NCBI GenBank assembly: GCA_023428065.1
Contig: JAEYZI010000065.1
Span: 1 to 8,629, forward strand
DNA length: 8,629 nucleotides
Source of the DNA: Actinomycetes bacterium
Lineage (GTDB): Bacteria; Actinomycetota; Actinomycetes; Actinomycetales; Microbacteriaceae
Direction of reading: 5' to 3'
The position numbers and the translations under genes were made by a program. Positions 5,236 through 8,629 of this stretch are shown piece by piece. The notes beneath the pieces are model-generated. The model was not told the DNA's origin. It did not search any database and saw only the letters and a list, made by a program, of their open reading frames with translations. Each line of letters opens with the position of its first letter. Position 1 is the stretch's first letter.

Positions 5236-6477
5236 ATGCCCGGACCCGGATTCGCCGTGATCGACCTGGAGACCACCGGACTGTTCCCCGGCGGATACGA
5301 CCGCATTGTCGAGCTTGCCGTGGTGCACGTCGACGAAAACGGCCTGATCACCGGCCAATGGGAGACACTGCTCAACCCGGGGCGCGATCTCGGCCCGCAG
5401 CAGATCCACGGCATCCGGGCGGCCGACATCCTGGACGCGCCCACCTTCCTGGAGGTCGTGCCGCAGCTCGTAGACCTACTCGCGGGACGGGTGCCGGTGG
5501 CGCACAATGCTCGCTTCGACTCTGGTTTTCTCTTCGCCGAGCTCGAGGCGGCGGGCGTCGAGCTGTGGCAGCGGCCGGAGTTCCTGTGCACGATGTTGCT
5601 CGCGCGCGACTACCTCCCGGGCTCGAGGCGCGCGCTCGCCGACTGCTGCGACGCGTTCGATATCCCGCTCGAGGGTGCCCACCGCGCGAGCGTGGACGCC
5701 CTCGCGACGGCGAGCCTGCTCTCGGCCTACATGGCGTCGGATCCGAACACCTCGCTCTGGTTCGAGGCGCTCGAGCGGGCCGCTGCCTTCGGCTGGCCGC
5801 CGATTCCGGACGTCGTGGCAACGCGCGCCTGGCGCGCGCGACCCGACACGGTCGCCGAGATCACGGCGGCGAGCTTCCTCGAGCGCATCACGCGCAAGCT
5901 GCCCGAGTTCGCGGGCCCCGCCGAGCACACGGAGTACCTCGCGATGCTCGACCGAGCCCTCATCGACCGCCATATCTCGGCGACCGAGGCGCACGCGCTC
6001 GTAGCGCTCGCTGAGGAGTTGGGCATCGACCGCGCTTCCGTCGTCGCCCTGCATCGCCGCTATTTCGACGATCTCGCCGCCGTCGCCTGGGCCGATGGCG
6101 AGCTGACGGACGCGGAACTCGCTGATCTGGTTGCCGTCGCCGATCTGCTGGACATCCCGACGGAGGCGATCGGTGAGGCGACGGATGCGTCGCGCTGGGT
6201 CGCGGCGTCGGCATCGGTCGTCGACTCGGCAGCTCACCACTTCGCGCTCGCGCCCGGCGATCTGGTGGTGCTGACGGGGGAGATGTCGATGCCCCGCGCC
6301 GCGATCGAACTCGAACTCGTGTCGCGCGGCTACACGCCGTGGCCCGCGGTGACGAAGAAGGTGGCGCTCGTGGTGGCGGCCGACCCGGACTCGCTCTCGG
6401 GCAAGGCGCGTAAGGCACGCGACTACGGGATCCCCGTGGTGGGCGAGAGCGCGTTGTGGGGGTTGCTCGGGGCGTGA
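5236..6477 (+). CDS. DEDDh exonuclease with TerB-like and C-terminal BRCT domains
   Basis: A 413-residue cytoplasmic protein in three parts. Residues 5-165 are a DEDDh 3'-5' exonuclease domain of the DnaQ/PolC-epsilon type. Asp10 and Glu12 lie in IDLETTG, Asp95 follows AHNARF, and His149 and Asp154 lie in HRASVDA, so all five catalytic residues are present. Residues about 230-310 resemble a TerB-like helical domain, with acidic WADGELTDAE at 285-294. Residues about 339-413 form a BRCT domain like the ligase/RFC type (VVLTGEM..., then VVAADPDSLSGKARKARDYG). DnaQ-type nucleases trim DNA or RNA ends. BRCT domains bind DNA ends or phosphoproteins, so a repair or end-processing role is likely. The start is fixed by GAGGAGG. 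The stop overlaps the GTG of the helicase gene (GTGA), implying coupled translation and joint function. The TerB assignment is the least certain part. Confidence 0.85.
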   Translation: MPGPGFAVIDLETTGLFPGGYDRIVELAVVHVDENGLITGQWETLLNPGRDLGPQQIHGIRAADILDAPTFLEVVPQLVDLLAGRVPVAHNARFDSGFLFAELEAAGVELWQRPEFLCTMLLARDYLPGSRRALADCCDAFDIPLEGAHRASVDALATASLLSAYMASDPNTSLWFEALERAAAFGWPPIPDVVATRAWRARPDTVAEITAASFLERITRKLPEFAGPAEHTEYLAMLDRALIDRHISATEAHALVALAEELGIDRASVVALHRRYFDDLAAVAWADGELTDAELADLVAVADLLDIPTEAIGEATDASRWVAASASVVDSAAHHFALAPGDLVVLTGEMSMPRAAIELELVSRGYTPWPAVTKKVALVVAADPDSLSGKARKARDYGIPVVGESALWGLLGA

Positions 6478-8629
6478 GCGGGGTCGAAGCCGAACCGCAC
6501 GGAAGCACCTGGCATCCGTCCCCCTGGGCCCGCGTATTCGGGCGTGCGTCGAGGGGATCACTCGAACTGCGCGCTGACCAGATCCGGATCGCATCCGATG
6601 TCGTGACGACGATCCCCGCGGACGAGCACGCGAGCATCCGCGTCGAACGCCGCGGGCCGTGGTGGGAGCTCGTGCCACCATCGGGCGCACCCCTCCGTGG
6701 GCTGTCGACGCGCTCAGTGACCGAGTTCCGTGCCGCGGTCGAGCTCGCTGTGGCCGACCACGACGCGGCTGCGGCGAATGTGCGGATCGTGACGTGGTGG
6801 TCCGAGCTGCACGCGGCGTTCGCCGCAGCGTGGAGTCACCGACGGTGGATCACCGAGGCCGACATCGCCACCTGGGATGCCACCCGAACCCAGGCCATCT
6901 CGCCCGACCTCTCCGGCCCGGCTACGGCGGCGCTCATGCGGATCATCGACGCCACGGCCTGGGACGCGGCGCGCTCACCCGACTCGATCCGCCGCTGGAC
7001 CGAGGCGCAGAACTCGGCCCTCGTCGATCTGCAGCTGCGCGACCACAAGCAGTTCTTCGACACCATCGAGAAGTCGCCGCTCACCGAGGAGCAGGCTCGC
7101 GCGGTCGTGTGTTTCGACAACCGGGTGCTGCTGGTGGCATCAGCCGGCTCCGGCAAGACGTCGACGATCGTCGCGAAGGCGGGGTGGACGGTTCGGCAGG
7201 GCATCGCCCGGCCCGACGAGATGCTGCTGCTCGCCTTCAACACGGCCGCAGCGAACGAGTTGGGCGAGCGGCTCGACGCGCGTCTCCGTTCGGCCGGGCT
7301 CGACCCGGAGGGCGTGCGCGCACAGACTTTCCACGCGTTCGGTCTACGAGTGATCGGCGAGGCGACGGGCCGGAAGCCGCGGCTCGCCGCCGGTCTCGAG
7401 GTCGACAACGGCCTCGGCCTGCTGGCCGCTGTGGTGGACGCGCTGAAGGCGTCGTCGGATGAGTTCGCCGTGAAGTGGTGGCTCATGCAGAACGTGCTCG
7501 GCGTGCCGATCGACGTGGAAGACGAGCCCGACCCCGACAGCTACGACGCCGAGAACCGTCGCATCGGCTTCCGCACGATCGACGGCGATGTGGTGAAGAG
7601 CGCGGGGGAGCGCGCGATCGCGAACTGGCTCGCGCAGTGCGGCGTCGATGCGCTCTACGAATACCCGTACTCAGTGGATGTCGCCGATGCGCAGCACTCG
7701 CAGTACCGGCCGGACTTCTTCTACCCCGAGGCCAAGGTGTGGCACGAGCATTGGGCCTTCGTCGACGGCGAGGAGGTGCCGCCGAGCTTCGACGGCTACC
7801 TCGAGTCACGCGCCTGGAAGAAGGCGTTGCACGCCGAGCACGGCACGCCTCTCATCGAGACGTCCTGGAGCCAGTTCGCCGACGGCACCCTCTTCGATTC
7901 GCTGGATGCGCAGTTGCGTGCCCACGGCATCCAGCCCGATTTCGACCCGACGCGCCCACCGAAAGACCTGCCGCTGCTGACCGACCGCGAGATGCTCACG
8001 CTGTTTCGCACGTTCATGACGCACGCGAAGAGCAACCGGCTGGGTGAGGCCGATCTTCGTGCCCGAGCTCGAGGCACCCGCACGGGCGTTCCTGATTGGC
8101 GTGAGTCGACGTTCCTCGACCTCTACGTCGCGATCCGCAGCGAGTGGGATCGCCGGCTCGCGGCGTCCGACGAGCTCGACTTCGACGACATGCTGAACCA
8201 GGCGACGGACGCGATCGAGTCGGGTGCGTGGCCGTCACCGTATCGCGTGGTGTTGGTCGACGAGTTCCAGGATGCGAGCCACGCGCGGGCGCGGATGGTA
8301 GCGGCGCTCGTCGCGGCGCCCGACCGGTTCCTGTTCGCGGTGGGGGATGACTGGCAGTCGATCTACCGTTTCGCGGGGTCGGACATCGCGGCGATGACGC
8401 GGTTCGAGGAGACGTTCGGCCGCGGGCAGGTGCTGCGGCTCGAGCGCACCTTCCGCAACGGACAGCAGCTGTCGACGATCGCGGGCGACTTCGTGATGCA
8501 GAACCCGGCGCAGCTGCGCAAGACGGTGCGGTCGGAGCTGTCGTATGCCTCGCCGATCGCGCTCGTGCGTGCGGAGCACGACGGAGCGGTGACGCAGGCG
8601 ATCGCCGACCGGCTGCGCGAGATCCAGTC
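6474..8629 (+). CDS. Helicase IV-like UvrD/Rep DNA helicase with inserted PD-(D/E)XK-like domain, partial at right edge
   Basis: An open frame runs from the GTG at 6474 to the window edge, with 718 residues visible and no stop. It is a superfamily 1A ATP-dependent helicase. The Walker A motif ASAGSGKT is at 222-229, motif Ia LLAFNTAAA follows, and TFHAF comes next. Walker B is DEFQD at 596-600, motif III is GDDWQSIYRFAGSD at 624-637, and motif IV is LERTFRN. Motifs V and VI must lie beyond the edge. The spacing and the SPLTEEQARAVV leader match E. coli helicase IV (HelD), including a helicase IV-type N-terminal region (about 15-210). Between motif Ic and Walker B is an insertion (about 375-465) with Glu379, Asp414 in YRPDFFYP, Glu425 in WHEHW, and Lys449-Lys450, resembling a PD-(D/E)XK nuclease fold. 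E. coli HelD lacks it. The start overlaps the exonuclease stop (GTGA), so it is probably coupled. A role in recombination or repair is inferred. Confidence 0.9.
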   Translation, partial: MSGVEAEPHGSTWHPSPWARVFGRASRGSLELRADQIRIASDVVTTIPADEHASIRVERRGPWWELVPPSGAPLRGLSTRSVTEFRAAVELAVADHDAAAANVRIVTWWSELHAAFAAAWSHRRWITEADIATWDATRTQAISPDLSGPATAALMRIIDATAWDAARSPDSIRRWTEAQNSALVDLQLRDHKQFFDTIEKSPLTEEQARAVVCFDNRVLLVASAGSGKTSTIVAKAGWTVRQGIARPDEMLLLAFNTAAANELGERLDARLRSAGLDPEGVRAQTFHAFGLRVIGEATGRKPRLAAGLEVDNGLGLLAAVVDALKASSDEFAVKWWLMQNVLGVPIDVEDEPDPDSYDAENRRIGFRTIDGDVVKSAGERAIANWLAQCGVDALYEYPYSVDVADAQHSQYRPDFFYPEAKVWHEHWAFVDGEEVPPSFDGYLESRAWKKALHAEHGTPLIETSWSQFADGTLFDSLDAQLRAHGIQPDFDPTRPPKDLPLLTDREMLTLFRTFMTHAKSNRLGEADLRARARGTRTGVPDWRESTFLDLYVAIRSEWDRRLAASDELDFDDMLNQATDAIESGAWPSPYRVVLVDEFQDASHARARMVAALVAAPDRFLFAVGDDWQSIYRFAGSDIAAMTRFEETFGRGQVLRLERTFRNGQQLSTIAGDFVMQNPAQLRKTVRSELSYASPIALVRAEHDGAVTQAIADRLREIQ

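Noticed and set aside
5236..6477. Tellurite resistance function from the TerB-like domain
   Set aside because: The TerB-like segment is one part of a nuclease protein, and no other ter genes are nearby, so a tellurite role is not supported.
6474..7462. Separate small open frames across the helicase region (for example 6659-7462 plus)
   Set aside because: They are off-phase arginine-rich frames. The continuous frame from 6474 contains every expected helicase motif in order and has no stop before the window edge.
1..8629. Mobile element, prophage or CRISPR array
   Set aside because: There is no transposase, integrase, long terminal inverted repeat, att-like duplication or regularly spaced long repeat. 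Composition is uniform across the window.

Overview
The window is very GC-rich, with codons that nearly always end in G or C and frequent GGATGC/GCATCC words. Strong GGAGG-type ribosome sites are mixed with a likely leaderless start. This fits an actinobacterium, most likely of the family Microbacteriaceae. That placement rests on composition and gene content, not on a marker gene. No rRNA, tRNA, CRISPR array, transposase or integrase is visible, and the region reads as ordinary chromosome.

Layout, left to right. (1) 88-1467, plus strand: an AhpD/carboxymuconolactone-decarboxylase-like protein, then two tandem CrcB/Fluc fluoride-channel subunits. The first crcB has an apparently leaderless start and the second overlaps it by ATGA. 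Their charge patterns predict opposite membrane orientations, as expected of an antiparallel heterodimer. (2) 1542-2357, plus strand: an isocitrate lyase/PEP mutase superfamily protein with its own promoter, ending at a hairpin shared with a convergent gene. (3) 2386-2892, minus strand: a MarR-family repressor divergent from a 461-residue MFS transporter (2986-4371). The short gap between them holds two adjacent perfect palindromes built on TTCGA-NN-TCGAA, a textbook arrangement for a MarR-controlled exporter. (4) 4436-8629, plus strand: three nucleic-acid enzymes. These are a NERD-domain nuclease-like protein, a three-domain DEDDh exonuclease-TerB-BRCT protein, and a long helicase IV-type UvrD/Rep helicase that runs off the right edge. 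The helicase start overlaps the exonuclease stop (GTGA), so those two are probably co-translated. The helicase carries an insertion that looks like a PD-(D/E)XK nuclease fold.

Three points deserve most attention. First, a 12-bp motif, CCCCANATCNGG, occurs only three times, each in an intergenic gap 34-38 nt before a start codon (88, 1542 and 4436). It may be an operator of an unidentified regulator linking these units. Second, the NERD / exonuclease-TerB-BRCT / helicase-nuclease set is a candidate DNA-processing module. Third, the MarR-MFS operator array has TTCGA blocks spaced exactly 15 bp apart. Most protein families here are known. What may be undescribed is the regulatory motif and the functional coupling of the nuclease-helicase set.
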